Made by a program: the position numbers and the translations under genes. The notes beneath the pieces are model-generated. The model was given only the letters and a program-made list of their open reading frames with translations. It was not told the origin of the DNA and did not search any database. 64,000 nt of DNA from Leptospira sp. (lineage in GTDB: Bacteria > Spirochaetota > Leptospiria > Leptospirales > Leptospiraceae): contig JAPZTS010000017.1 in the NCBI GenBank assembly GCA_027533185.1, positions 75,985 to 139,984 on the forward strand, in the 5' to 3' direction. Each line of letters begins with the position of its first letter. Within the stretch, counting starts at the first letter, position 1. Positions 1 through 8,169 of the stretch are shown here, in pieces.

Positions 1-1
1 T

Positions 2-421
2 ATTATGTTGGTACTAGGCGAATACCAGATTGTAATTGGAAAGCTTTCCAATTTACTCCAAGTTGATTCCATTTTGTTTCTATCGGCGTTTGGACTCGGG
101 TGTTTGATTGGACTAATAGCATTTACACATATTGTTAAATGGCTTTTCAAATCTTATAAATCCCATACGATGACCTTCTTACTTGGACTCATTTTAGGTT
201 CTTTTTTTATACTCTGGCCATTTAAAGACTACTCAGCAGGACAAACCATTGTTGGTCGATCCGGTGAGGTAAAAAGAGATATTCAAATTGCTACTGCAAA
301 AAACAAACTTCCACAATCAACGGAAGAAGCAGCCATTCCTGGACTTACTTTCTTAATAGGTCTCGCTTTAGGATTTGGACTCAATCGATTGGAAGATTTG
401 AACCAAAAAGAACAAGTTTAA
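2..421 (+). CDS. DUF368 family membrane protein, C-terminal part
   Basis: This is the 3' part of a gene that enters from the left edge; the frame is open from base 2, so the ATG at base 5 is probably internal. The roughly 138 residues contain hydrophobic segments near residues 22-46 and 57-71 and another near 110-126. The stretch around FLLGLILGS...LWPFK matches the conserved C-terminal part of DUF368 proteins, a family of polytopic inner-membrane proteins of uncertain, possibly transport-related, role. It converges on the ammonia-lyase gene, with a 9-bp inverted repeat between them. Family assignment is fairly sure; function is unknown. Confidence 0.7.
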   Translation: MMLVLGEYQIVIGKLSNLLQVDSILFLSAFGLGCLIGLIAFTHIVKWLFKSYKSHTMTFLLGLILGSFFILWPFKDYSAGQTIVGRSGEVKRDIQIATAKNKLPQSTEEAAIPGLTFLIGLALGFGLNRLEDLNQKEQV

Positions 422-439
422 TTCTGATTGTACAATTCA

Positions 440-471
440 AATGATTGGCTCATTCAATGGAACCAATCATT
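440..471. terminator. Hairpin between convergent genes
   Basis: A 9-bp perfect inverted repeat (AATGATTGG at 440-448, CCAATCATT at 463-471) lies between the DUF368 gene and the convergent ammonia-lyase gene and overlaps the lyase stop codon. There is no clear T-run on either side, so it may be a weak bidirectional terminator or an mRNA end-stabilising hairpin. Confidence 0.4.
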
Positions 472-1927
472 CAATACTTTGGATTCTATCTTCTAATATC
501 TGAATCTCTTCATACAAGCTACGATCCTCTGATAGAGGCGAAAGACCTTTCAATATTTTAGGAAGGTCTTTTTGATTTGTTAGATATGATGTTTGTAAGA
601 CCGTATAACAAAATATACCTAATAGTTTTCGAAGGGAATTTAAACTCCTTCGGTTTCGAAGTACTCCAATTGCACCCATCGGTACGATGTCTTGGTTGTT
701 CCCATTCGATGGAATCGATTGAACAGATGCAGGCATACTGTCTCTACGTATATCGGCCGTTATATGAGTTGCCAACAACCCCAGTCCGGAAAGACCGGCA
801 TCTTTTCCTGGATTGGGAGACAACATAAGTGGGAATTCTCCATTCTCTTGCGGATTATAGAGATAATTTAAAAATCGTTCCATCCAAGTGGAGTAAACAG
901 CAAAGAGGTTTTGCATACGGTCCACCGAAAAACTCACTTGAGATGCATAGAAGTTTCCTCCTTCCGCAAATCCCTCGTATTCTCCTAAAAAAACAGGGTT
1001 ATCTGAAAGAGAATTCAATTCCGACTCCACAACATCAGTGATTTGATCCAATTCATCAAATATACTTCCTAAAATTTGAGGAACGCACCTAACGGAGTAT
1101 TGGTCCTGGATTCTCTTTTGAGGAATTTTTAGTTTTGGATTCCTCGAAATGACAGGATAAAGCTTTTCGGAAACATAGACGGGTCCTAAAAACTTTTTTT
1201 TTGTATGTAAACTAGGTAAAAAAGCAGTTGGAAAGACTTTGTGGTAAGAAAACAAAAACTCTAAAATCTCTAGAGTGAGATTCAGATAGCTACGAAGCCT
1301 TAAAATTTGTAGGCCCAGAAGAGCTGTCGTAAAAGTCGTTCCGTTTGTAATCGAAATTGCCTCTTTTGCTTGGGGAGTCCAAGGCAAACCTGGAATTTGA
1401 GTTTTTTTGGGATAGAGAACCGAAGGAGCTTTCTCTTTACCAATACCCGTCCAGTGACTCTCACCCATAAGTGCGAGAGCGATGTAACTTAAAGGTATCA
1501 GATCTCCAGAGGCAGACAAAGATCCTCGTTCCGGCAGAATGGGTATACAATCCTCTCCTAAAAGATGGTTTAGAATCTCTAAGGTTTCAAAAGAAATGCC
1601 TGATCCCCCGAGAGAAAGGGAATGGATCCTCGCCGCAAGAACAGCTCGAGCTTCTTCATGGGTAATCGCGTTTTTGGGATTCCCTGTTGAATCAAACACC
1701 TTTTCAACAGTTAGGTGATATACCAGGGATTTTTGTACATGTTCGGTACTTTCATTTGATAAAAAAGCATGTGGTCCAAAACCGGTATGGATTCCGTAGA
1801 CCAAAGGATCCGTAGACTTTGCCAAAAAATTTTCCATCTCTCTTCGTTCACGTATAAGCTCCGCTTTACGAGGATTTAAGTCAATGGAACCAGATTTGGA
1901 GAGTTGTTTTAAAGTATTGAGGTTCAA
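467..1927 (-). CDS. Aromatic amino acid ammonia-lyase (HAL/PAL/TAL family), Tyr/Phe-type selectivity residues
   Basis: This 486-residue enzyme belongs to the MIO-dependent lyases that remove ammonia from histidine, phenylalanine or tyrosine. The MIO-forming Ala-Ser-Gly is at 139-141 within SLSASGDLIPL; the catalytic Tyr motif YGIHTGFG is at 44-51, ITNGT at 193-197 and QDQYSVR at 274-280. The selectivity loop reads YHL, with His71-Leu72. That is the arrangement of bacterial tyrosine ammonia-lyase, whereas histidine lyases have Ser-His. The histidine-lyase NQED segment is NNQD here (410-413), losing the imidazole-binding Glu. A tyrosine or phenylalanine substrate is therefore inferred. The start is TTG; no ATG lies upstream of residue 31, and the N-terminus matches the family from there. 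No other hut gene lies nearby. Confidence 0.8.
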   Translation of the reverse strand: MNLNTLKQLSKSGSIDLNPRKAELIRERREMENFLAKSTDPLVYGIHTGFGPHAFLSNESTEHVQKSLVYHLTVEKVFDSTGNPKNAITHEEARAVLAARIHSLSLGGSGISFETLEILNHLLGEDCIPILPERGSLSASGDLIPLSYIALALMGESHWTGIGKEKAPSVLYPKKTQIPGLPWTPQAKEAISITNGTTFTTALLGLQILRLRSYLNLTLEILEFLFSYHKVFPTAFLPSLHTKKKFLGPVYVSEKLYPVISRNPKLKIPQKRIQDQYSVRCVPQILGSIFDELDQITDVVESELNSLSDNPVFLGEYEGFAEGGNFYASQVSFSVDRMQNLFAVYSTWMERFLNYLYNPQENGEFPLMLSPNPGKDAGLSGLGLLATHITADIRRDSMPASVQSIPSNGNNQDIVPMGAIGVLRNRRSLNSLRKLLGIFCYTVLQTSYLTNQKDLPKILKGLSPLSEDRSLYEEIQILEDRIQSIE

Positions 1928-1943
1928 ATATAGGTAGGGGTAA

Positions 1944-1965
1944 GGGCCAGAGTCGACTCTGGCCC
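1944..1965. repeat. Perfect 22-bp palindrome between nhaD and the lyase gene
   Basis: GGGCCAGAGTC followed by its exact reverse complement lies just after the antiporter stop codon. The T-run (GATTTTTTT) is on the plus-strand side, so as a terminator it would act on plus-strand transcripts. For the minus-strand genes it is a hairpin without a U-tract and could instead attenuate or separate the two messages. Confidence 0.5.
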
Positions 1966-1972
1966 GATTTTT

Positions 1973-3439
1973 TTAGACAAAGAAAATAAAAGTTATCAGG
2001 ATGAAAACAGGAACAAGAATCGTCATCGAATATGCTAAATAGCCACCAAATGAAGGCATTTTAACCTTATTTTCTTCTGCCACTGATTTAACCATAAAGT
2101 TAGGTGCATTTCCAATATATGTATTGGCGCCCATAAATACCGCACCGACAGAGATTGCCTTTAGAATCTCTTCGGCTTGGACGTTTCCGATAAACTGACC
2201 TAAGGTGAGTGCCTCTGCACCAGGTGGAGTGAGAATACCGGACGCCAAAGACCCGAATGTTAGGTAAGTCGGAGCATTATCGAGTACTGAGGAAAAAATT
2301 CCCGTTGCCCAAAAGAAATGCCATCTTTCTGTGATTCCAAGTTCTTTCCCATGTGCCTCTAATAGAACCAATGCAGGAATCATCGTGATAAAAATTCCGA
2401 TAAACAAATAAGCTACCTCTTGGATTGGATGGAGAGTGAAGTTGTTGAACTTACGGAACTCTTCTTTAGTACTGAGTTTAGAAGCGATTATCAATACGAT
2501 AAGCACTGCCTCCCGAATGAAACCAAGGCTTGGTGTTTCTTTAATTTGTGGGATGTAATTGCTGTTTAAGAAGGCTACCGCCAAAATCACACCGAATAAC
2601 CAAATAAAATTTACCTGTCCTTCAATAGAGAATGGAACTGCATTTTTGATGTCACGAGCAATGTCGGCCTTCTTCTCTTTTTTGTATGCCAATGTATCCC
2701 AAATAAAATAAACGGTCAGGAGAATTACTGATGCAAACAACATCTCAGGCAATAAGTTGAAGGTCCATGTGAATGGAACTCCCTTCAAATATCCAAGAAA
2801 GAGCGGAGGGTCTCCTAGTGGAGTGAGTGAACCACCAATATTGGATACTAAAAAGATAAAAAACACAACCGTATGAACCACATGTTTACGTTCACTATTC
2901 GTTTTCAGCAATGGTCGAATGAGAAGCATAGATGCCCCAGTGGTTCCAATAAAGGATGCAATACTTGCACCAATCAATAGATACAAGGTATTGTTTAATG
3001 GAGTTGCCTGGATGTCTCCTTTAACAACGATTCCACCTGAAATAAAAAACAGAGCACCTAACAGGATAATAAATGGAACATAATCGAAGAATATTGTATG
3101 GGAAATTGCGTGTCCATAACCGTAAACTAATAATACTACAAAAGAAATGGAACCAAGACCCAAGGCAATGATCAACTTATTGTTGTTATTTTCCCACCAA
3201 TGTTCTGTTGTATGGGATGCAATTGGAAGGATGGCAATACAGAGAAGAATTGCCACAAATGGCAGGACTGTCCAATACGGTAACTCCTGGTGGACGGCTT
3301 CCCCGTGAGAAGAATGTCCTGTCTCTTCCTGGGTAATGGTATCCGTTGGTACAGTAGCCGGATCCTCGGCAAATAAATTCCCAGAGACAACTGTCATTGC
3401 CACGAGGAATACAATCAATGTGAGAAGCTTACGAAACAT
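1973..3439 (-). CDS. nhaD: NhaD-type Na+/H+ antiporter
   Basis: A polytopic membrane protein of the NhaD/ArsB/citrate ion-transporter superfamily that exchanges Na+ (or Li+) for protons at the inner membrane. Family blocks visible include TTGASMLLIRPLLKTN, the glycine-rich GGSLTPLGDPPLF segment and DNAPTYLTF near the C-terminus. The chosen ATG at 3439 has a good ribosome site (AAGGATGG) 5-7 bases upstream and begins a signal-peptide-like sequence (MFRKLLTLIVFLVAMTVVSG); in-frame starts at 3448 and 3481 would add 3 or 14 residues. After the leader comes a short acidic, His-containing segment before the first transmembrane helix. About 488 residues, normal for NhaD. Confidence 0.85.
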   Translation of the reverse strand: MFRKLLTLIVFLVAMTVVSGNLFAEDPATVPTDTITQEETGHSSHGEAVHQELPYWTVLPFVAILLCIAILPIASHTTEHWWENNNNKLIIALGLGSISFVVLLVYGYGHAISHTIFFDYVPFIILLGALFFISGGIVVKGDIQATPLNNTLYLLIGASIASFIGTTGASMLLIRPLLKTNSERKHVVHTVVFFIFLVSNIGGSLTPLGDPPLFLGYLKGVPFTWTFNLLPEMLFASVILLTVYFIWDTLAYKKEKKADIARDIKNAVPFSIEGQVNFIWLFGVILAVAFLNSNYIPQIKETPSLGFIREAVLIVLIIASKLSTKEEFRKFNNFTLHPIQEVAYLFIGIFITMIPALVLLEAHGKELGITERWHFFWATGIFSSVLDNAPTYLTFGSLASGILTPPGAEALTLGQFIGNVQAEEILKAISVGAVFMGANTYIGNAPNFMVKSVAEENKVKMPSFGGYLAYSMTILVPVFILITFIFFV

Positions 3440-3492
3440 GCTCACCATCCTTTTTTTTTGGTCAGTATACGATTTCTTCAAGGCTTATGGAA

Positions 3493-4542
3493 CTAAAAAA
3501 ACCGAGTTTCACCAATTTTTAAAGGAACTAGCGAATCTTTTGGTTTTCCGAGTTTTTCCAAGGCTTTTGCTGCAGTGGGAACAGGAATATCAAGTTTTTC
3601 ATCAGAAAGAACAAAGGTCATATAGTGCATGGGTATCATATATTTGGCGCCTAAATCTTGGAATGCTTGGGCTGCTTCCACTGGATCCACATGAACAGGA
3701 GCCATAAACCAACGCGGTTCGTACGCACCAATCGGCAAAATCGCTACTTCGATTCCTGGCCATTTTTTTCCAATTTCAGAAAAATGTGAGTAGTAGCCTG
3801 TATCTCCTGCAAAGTAAACCGATTTGGATTTTCCCTCCAAAATATAACTTCCCCAAAGCGTTTCATCCCGATCAAAAAGTCCCCGGCCACTAAAATGTTG
3901 GGTGGGAGTAAAATGTATCTGAATTCCTTGGATGGTGTCGGATTCCCACCAATCAAACTCCCTAACATTAGTTATGCCATTCTCGTTTAGAAATTTTTTG
4001 TTACCCATTCCTGCATAAAAAACGGGCTGAAATCGCTTTTGAATTTCCTTTAGACTGGGAAGATCCATGTGGTCATAGTGGTTGTGGGAAAGGATCACGG
4101 CATGGATTTTCGGTAGATTGTCCATTGTGATACCAGGAGGTGTATATCGTTTCGGTCCTAAAAAAGAAACTGGTGAACATCTTTCACTCCAAATGGGATC
4201 GGTCAAAATATTGACTCCCTCTAATTGGACCAGGGTGGATGCATGTCCAATCCAAGTAACAGAAAGAGCCGATTCGTTAGAGCGAAGTCCTTCTCCATCG
4301 TTTACAAGAACTGGAAACTCCGGATAGTCTTCTGGGTTCACACTGTGATTGAGTTTTCTTCGTTCCCATTGCCAAACCAAAACAGTAGAAAGCCCCTTGG
4401 ACTCGAAAGTTGGATTTGGGTTTTTATACCCACTCGAAGTGTGGTGAGGTTTTTCTGAGATCGATTTTGTTTGGCAAGATGGAAATCCGATTGTCAAAAG
4501 AACAAGAAATAAGTAAGGAAGTATTTTGAATTTTAGTTCCAC
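3493..4542 (-). CDS. MBL-fold metallohydrolase lipoprotein (NAPE-PLD/UlaG-like)
   Basis: The metallo-beta-lactamase fold is shown by HNHYDHMD at 153-160, which supplies the H-x-H-x-D-H zinc ligands, and by WIGHAST at 97-103 and the later AGDTGYY block. The closest family is the NAPE-phospholipase-D/UlaG-like group of phosphodiesterases and lactonases. A hydrophobic N-terminus ending in GFPSC (Cys23) indicates a spirochaete lipoprotein signal, so the enzyme is probably anchored outside the inner membrane. The start is GTG; no better ATG was found. Substrate unknown. Confidence 0.8.
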   Translation of the reverse strand: MELKFKILPYLFLVLLTIGFPSCQTKSISEKPHHTSSGYKNPNPTFESKGLSTVLVWQWERRKLNHSVNPEDYPEFPVLVNDGEGLRSNESALSVTWIGHASTLVQLEGVNILTDPIWSERCSPVSFLGPKRYTPPGITMDNLPKIHAVILSHNHYDHMDLPSLKEIQKRFQPVFYAGMGNKKFLNENGITNVREFDWWESDTIQGIQIHFTPTQHFSGRGLFDRDETLWGSYILEGKSKSVYFAGDTGYYSHFSEIGKKWPGIEVAILPIGAYEPRWFMAPVHVDPVEAAQAFQDLGAKYMIPMHYMTFVLSDEKLDIPVPTAAKALEKLGKPKDSLVPLKIGETRFF

Positions 4543-4622
4543 TGAATTTAGACGAAAACGATCCAGTTTTCCTTCAATTTATGATTGATTCAACAAATTC
4601 CTAATAAATCCTCTTGTATGGA

Positions 4623-5030
4623 ATGTTTCAAAATCAAGAGACAAAATCGCTAATCTACGCCTATGCCAAATGGAGAGATACGGTCGACAAAACCGAAGGT
4701 AGCGAAAAGATTTTTGGATCCAATGCAGAAGTTTCTGAGATTTCTAGGGATCTTAGAGAAAATGCCGAATTGGAACTTCGAATCCTTATACAGGACCTAA
4801 AAAAAGACAACCCGGATGCCCTGAAGGAGTGGGTGGATGTCAGTAAAGAAAGACTCGTTCGTTCCGTGAATACTGAAAAAGAACAGGCTCAGTCCCAAAA
4901 ACAAATCGCAAGAGATTGGAAGTTTTCCAAATCTGAGACAGGTATTTCCGTACGATACCCCCACCCTTCTCAATACTGGGGATCAGGTTTGCCCATTTTT
5001 GTACCAGAAGATGAGGATGGTCCTTTTTGA
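4623..5030 (+). CDS. Conserved-looking hypothetical protein
   Basis: About 135 residues, soluble, rich in Glu/Lys and mostly helical in the first 100 positions, ending in an acidic EDEDGPF tail. No signal peptide, membrane segment or recognised domain. ATG at 4623 is preferred; an in-frame TTG nine bases upstream is the alternative. It ends about 20 bases before the next gene's start and may share its transcript. Confidence 0.6.
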   Translation: MFQNQETKSLIYAYAKWRDTVDKTEGSEKIFGSNAEVSEISRDLRENAELELRILIQDLKKDNPDALKEWVDVSKERLVRSVNTEKEQAQSQKQIARDWKFSKSETGISVRYPHPSQYWGSGLPIFVPEDEDGPF

Positions 5031-5050
5031 TTTTTCCTCTTAACCATTTC

Positions 5051-6697
5051 ATGAGGTTTCTAACTTATATTCTCTTAGTCGGGGTTGTTTCTTCCGCTTT
5101 CCAGAGACTAGATGCCCAAGGCTTAGATTTGGATGTTCCTTTTCAGTCGGAGTATGCAACGGAAACATTTGGAGAAATCCAAAATCCTTCGGATTTTGAT
5201 AGACTCAAATGGCAAAAATTTGAAGGACCCTTACTTTTCGGTTTTCATAAAGATCCAGTTTGGGTAAAACTCACATTAGGTGATATATCTATTCAAAAAT
5301 ATTTATATTTAGAAAACCCAGTTGCTTATGTAGATGAAATTACGATTTTTCGATGGAATGGAACTGAGTTTATCAAAGTTTCGGACGGTGATCGATTTCC
5401 AAAAAGATCGCTGGTTGTGCCAAACCATCCCTATTCTCTATTTCGCCTAACCTCTGATGTTCCAAATTCAAAAGGCGAAATTTTTATCCGCTACCAATCG
5501 ATTTCAAGTTTATTCATTTTACCAAAACTCTACTATCCGGATGGATTTATCTTTGAACAGTTGAGTGTAAGCCAGTGGTATTTTATCTATTTTGCGATCA
5601 TCTTATTTGCACTTTTACTTAATGTAGTTTTTTATTTTAATACAAGAAATACGAGTTTTTTGTTTTATTGTTTTTACGTTTTTTGTGCCGCACTTTACCA
5701 AATCGTTCATAACGGATATGGAAAAATCTTCTTGTGGCCAAATGCCGGAACCTGGAATGATCGGAGTTTAGTTTTTTTTGGATCATTAGCGCTTGTTAGT
5801 GTAGTTGTATTTTCCATTCGGTTCCTATCTATACACAAAAAGATGAAACGAGTTTTTTACACTCTTATCGGTGTACTCGGGGTTATCGTTACGAATGCCA
5901 TTCTCAGTCTTGTATTCCGATCGGTTTGGACCGTACAAACCATTCATGGAATCGGAATTCTCACTTCACTTTTCCTATTGGGAGTAGGATTGTATTCTTG
6001 GTCGAAAAACCATCGAGTTGCAAGATACTATATCCTCGCATGGACGGTTCTCTTTATATTCATACTTCTATTCAATCTCTACGCGTTTGGCTTATTGCCA
6101 GACAACTTCTTACTCCGCCACTCAATAGAAATCGGAACCATTTTGGAAATCTTCTTATTCCATTTGGCCGTGGTAGACAGAATCCGAGGATGGGAAGAGT
6201 CCGACGCCGTGACAAACGGTCTTTTGCCTCAAACTTCGGAAATAGAATCGGTGGGAAGTATCTTGGAGCCAGAAAAACAGGTTCTGACAGACAATTTGGA
6301 AACCCATACCCCTGGACAAAGTAAAAAAACAGCGAGTATCTTACGGCTATCTGGAGTCGATCCTGAGGCAAAAATCCGCGAAATGAACCAACTCATGGAA
6401 TCGGAAAAGCTATTTTGTGATGAAGACCTGGACCTCCTCAAGATGGCGGAGCTTCTGGACCTCCGTGCCGACCAAGTCTCGGCCCTTTTGAACCAGTTTG
6501 TGGGTTCCAGCTTCAACCAATATGTGAATCGATACCGGATCGAAGAAGCACGAAAGATGATGGTAGAAGAACCAGATCGCAACATCCTTTCCATTGCCTT
6601 TGCCGTAGGCTTTAATTCCAAATCCACCTTCTACGATGCCTTCCAAAAAATTGTTGGAATCACTCCAAAAGAATTTAAAAAAAGTCCGGATTCTTGA
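5051..6697 (+). CDS. 7TMR-DISM membrane receptor fused to AraC-type HTH regulator
   Basis: Domain order: signal peptide (first ~23 residues), an extracytoplasmic beta-rich DISMED2-type sensor domain to about residue 160, seven predicted transmembrane helices (about 175-375), a Ser/Thr/Glu-rich linker, and a C-terminal AraC-family DNA-binding domain (about 440-548) containing RIEEARKMM and FNSKSTFYDAFQK..GITPKEF. The protein would bind a ligand outside and regulate transcription directly from the membrane, without a kinase. ATG at 5051 is chosen because it begins the signal peptide; the open frame extends 24 bases upstream. Ligand and targets unknown; the AraC part is a confident call. Confidence 0.85.
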   Translation: MRFLTYILLVGVVSSAFQRLDAQGLDLDVPFQSEYATETFGEIQNPSDFDRLKWQKFEGPLLFGFHKDPVWVKLTLGDISIQKYLYLENPVAYVDEITIFRWNGTEFIKVSDGDRFPKRSLVVPNHPYSLFRLTSDVPNSKGEIFIRYQSISSLFILPKLYYPDGFIFEQLSVSQWYFIYFAIILFALLLNVVFYFNTRNTSFLFYCFYVFCAALYQIVHNGYGKIFLWPNAGTWNDRSLVFFGSLALVSVVVFSIRFLSIHKKMKRVFYTLIGVLGVIVTNAILSLVFRSVWTVQTIHGIGILTSLFLLGVGLYSWSKNHRVARYYILAWTVLFIFILLFNLYAFGLLPDNFLLRHSIEIGTILEIFLFHLAVVDRIRGWEESDAVTNGLLPQTSEIESVGSILEPEKQVLTDNLETHTPGQSKKTASILRLSGVDPEAKIREMNQLMESEKLFCDEDLDLLKMAELLDLRADQVSALLNQFVGSSFNQYVNRYRIEEARKMMVEEPDRNILSIAFAVGFNSKSTFYDAFQKIVGITPKEFKKSPDS

Positions 6698-6825
6698 TTT
6701 CGGTCGATCCAATTCCCAATATGGTGTATAGTGAACATAGTGAGTTCGCATCTCACTCCGAAGAAATTGATACTGCATTCTCTGTGATAGAGAACCTCGT
6801 AGGTCTTTTCCTTTCCTTTTTTTCC

Positions 6826-6841
6826 ACCTGTTTTGACAGGT
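6826..6841 (+). repeat. Small hairpin downstream of the AraC-fusion gene
   Basis: ACCTGT and ACAGGT form a perfect 6-bp stem with a 4-base loop, immediately upstream of a second, stronger hairpin. It is preceded by a run of T and not followed by one, so its role is uncertain. Confidence 0.35.
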
Positions 6842-6847
6842 TTCATA

Positions 6848-6886
6848 GGGAGTTCTTCTTGCAAAAGAAAGCTCCCTTTTTCTTTT
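6848..6886 (+). terminator. Rho-independent terminator
   Basis: GGGAG-TTCTT pairs with AAGAA-(AG)-CTCCC around the loop CTTGCAA, followed by TTTTTCTTTT. It probably ends the 7TMR-DISM/AraC transcript before the DUF218 gene. Confidence 0.7.
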
Positions 6887-6901
6887 ATAGGGGCCTTGGG
6901 C

Positions 6902-7672
6902 ATGATTGATTCCCTTTTTTTTTCACTCAGTAAAATCCTGACGGTCTTTCTCTTCCCCTTTCCCTTATTTTTTTTGTTTTCTTTTCTTTCGATTCTTTTG
7001 GTCAGTGGGCTACGGAAGAAGATTTTAATTGGTGTTCCCGTTTTGTTTCTCTATTTTTTTTCCAATTCCTGTGTTGCGAACGCTCTCATCCACAGCCTAG
7101 AATCCGAATTCAAAGTTGTTCCTCTCGAATCTGTGCCCAAGTCAGATGTTATAGTTGTGTTAGGTGGAATGATTCAAACCATTTCGGTTAATCCAGGTCG
7201 GCCGGAACTTACTGAGTCAGCAGACCGACTTGTGGATGCAGTTCGTCTCTACAAACTAGGAAAGGCAAAGAAGATTCTTTTTACGGGTGGCTCTGGTTTA
7301 CTTTTAGAATCCAGATACAAAGAGGCAGACCTGGCAAAAGGCTTACTCTTAGATCTAGGAGTGAAAGAAGAAGATTTGTGGATCGAAAGTAACTCAAGGA
7401 ATACTTGGGAAAATGCAAAGGAATCAAAAATCATTCTCGAAGAAAAACAAACCAAAAGCATTCTACTCGTCACATCGGCCTTCCATATGAAGCGATCTTT
7501 GGGTTGCTTTTCCAAAATGAACCTTCAAATCTTTGCCTACCCAACGGACTACCGTGGCCTCTCGAAAGAGTCTAGTGCATTTGACCTTTGGGTCCCAAGC
7601 CCAGGATTTTTAGAACTATCGACCTTAGCTTTGAAAGAATGGGTGGGTATTTTTGTTTACTCCTGGAAGTAA
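6902..7672 (+). CDS. YdcF/ElyC/SanA-family (DUF218) membrane protein
   Basis: About 256 residues. Two N-terminal hydrophobic segments are followed by a DUF218 domain: SDVIVVLGG, a TESADRLVDAVRLY helix, KILFTGGSG, a block around NSRNTWENA and LLVTSAFHMKRS. In E. coli the relatives ElyC and SanA act in envelope integrity and peptidoglycan or vancomycin tolerance; the role here is only by family. ATG at 6902 is chosen because AGGGG sits just upstream; the frame is open further back but lies in the terminator region. It stands ahead of the ccm cluster but with about 107 bases between, so co-transcription is uncertain. Confidence 0.75.
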   Translation: MIDSLFFSLSKILTVFLFPFPLFFLFSFLSILLVSGLRKKILIGVPVLFLYFFSNSCVANALIHSLESEFKVVPLESVPKSDVIVVLGGMIQTISVNPGRPELTESADRLVDAVRLYKLGKAKKILFTGGSGLLLESRYKEADLAKGLLLDLGVKEEDLWIESNSRNTWENAKESKIILEEKQTKSILLVTSAFHMKRSLGCFSKMNLQIFAYPTDYRGLSKESSAFDLWVPSPGFLELSTLALKEWVGIFVYSWK

Positions 7673-7687
7673 GGAATCGGTAGAGCG

Positions 7688-7752
7688 AACCTCAGAAAAC
7701 CTCTGCATTCTTGTAGCTTGACGAATGAGCCTAGTTCCACAACCCTGAGGTT
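7688..7752 (+). promoter_or_regulatory. Possible structured leader before ccmE
   Basis: AACCTCAG at 7688-7695 is the exact reverse complement of CTGAGGTT at 7745-7752. CCTCT inside this loop can pair with AGAGG just after it, giving interleaved stems (pseudoknot-like order). The element lies about 28 bases upstream of the ccmE start. No known riboswitch class was recognised. Confidence 0.3.
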
Positions 7753-7779
7753 AGAGGGAGAGAGCCCGTCTAAATCTAT

Positions 7780-8169
7780 ATGAACCGGAAATTTTTAATT
7801 TTACTTGCAACGATCACGATTTCTTTTTTTGGCATAGCCTACTTCTCTTCAAAAGAAACATCGTATCTACTTCTCGATGCCTCAGAACTCGCAGCAAACC
7901 CGGCGAAATACTCTGAAAAAAATCTACGTGTTCGTGGTTTTGTAAAATTAGGTAGTTTGGTCCGCGAGGGCAAAAAGGCTAAATTTGACCTAGAATTAAA
8001 TGATCGAACCATCCCAGTCTATTTCACTGGGGAAACCCTACTGCCCGATGCTTTTAAAGAAGGAGCAAGGGCGCGTGTTGATGGAAATTTAGAAAATGGT
8101 GTTCTCGTTGCCTCCCATGTTGAGGCAAAATGTGCTTCGAAATATGAAGCTGGTTACAAAGAGGAATAA
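7780..8169 (+). CDS. ccmE: Cytochrome c maturation heme chaperone CcmE, CxxxY type
   Basis: CcmE carries heme covalently from the CcmABCD side to CcmF during c-type cytochrome assembly on the outer face of the inner membrane. An N-terminal membrane anchor (residues ~5-22) leads into the OB-fold domain (RVRGFVKLGSL, FDLELNDRTIPVYFTG, EGARARVDG). The heme-attachment motif reads Cys118-Ala-Ser-Lys-Tyr122: a CxxxY form in place of the HxxxY of E. coli. This variant is known from archaea, Desulfovibrio and some Gram-positives and binds heme through Cys. The stop overlaps the ccmF start (TAATG), so translation is coupled. 129 residues, a normal length. Confidence 0.9.
   Translation: MNRKFLILLATITISFFGIAYFSSKETSYLLLDASELAANPAKYSEKNLRVRGFVKLGSLVREGKKAKFDLELNDRTIPVYFTGETLLPDAFKEGARARVDGNLENGVLVASHVEAKCASKYEAGYKEE

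Noticed and set aside
577..1041. Plus-strand open frames inside the ammonia-lyase gene
   Set aside because: They run opposite a strongly supported enzyme frame and have no ribosome site or protein-like pattern.
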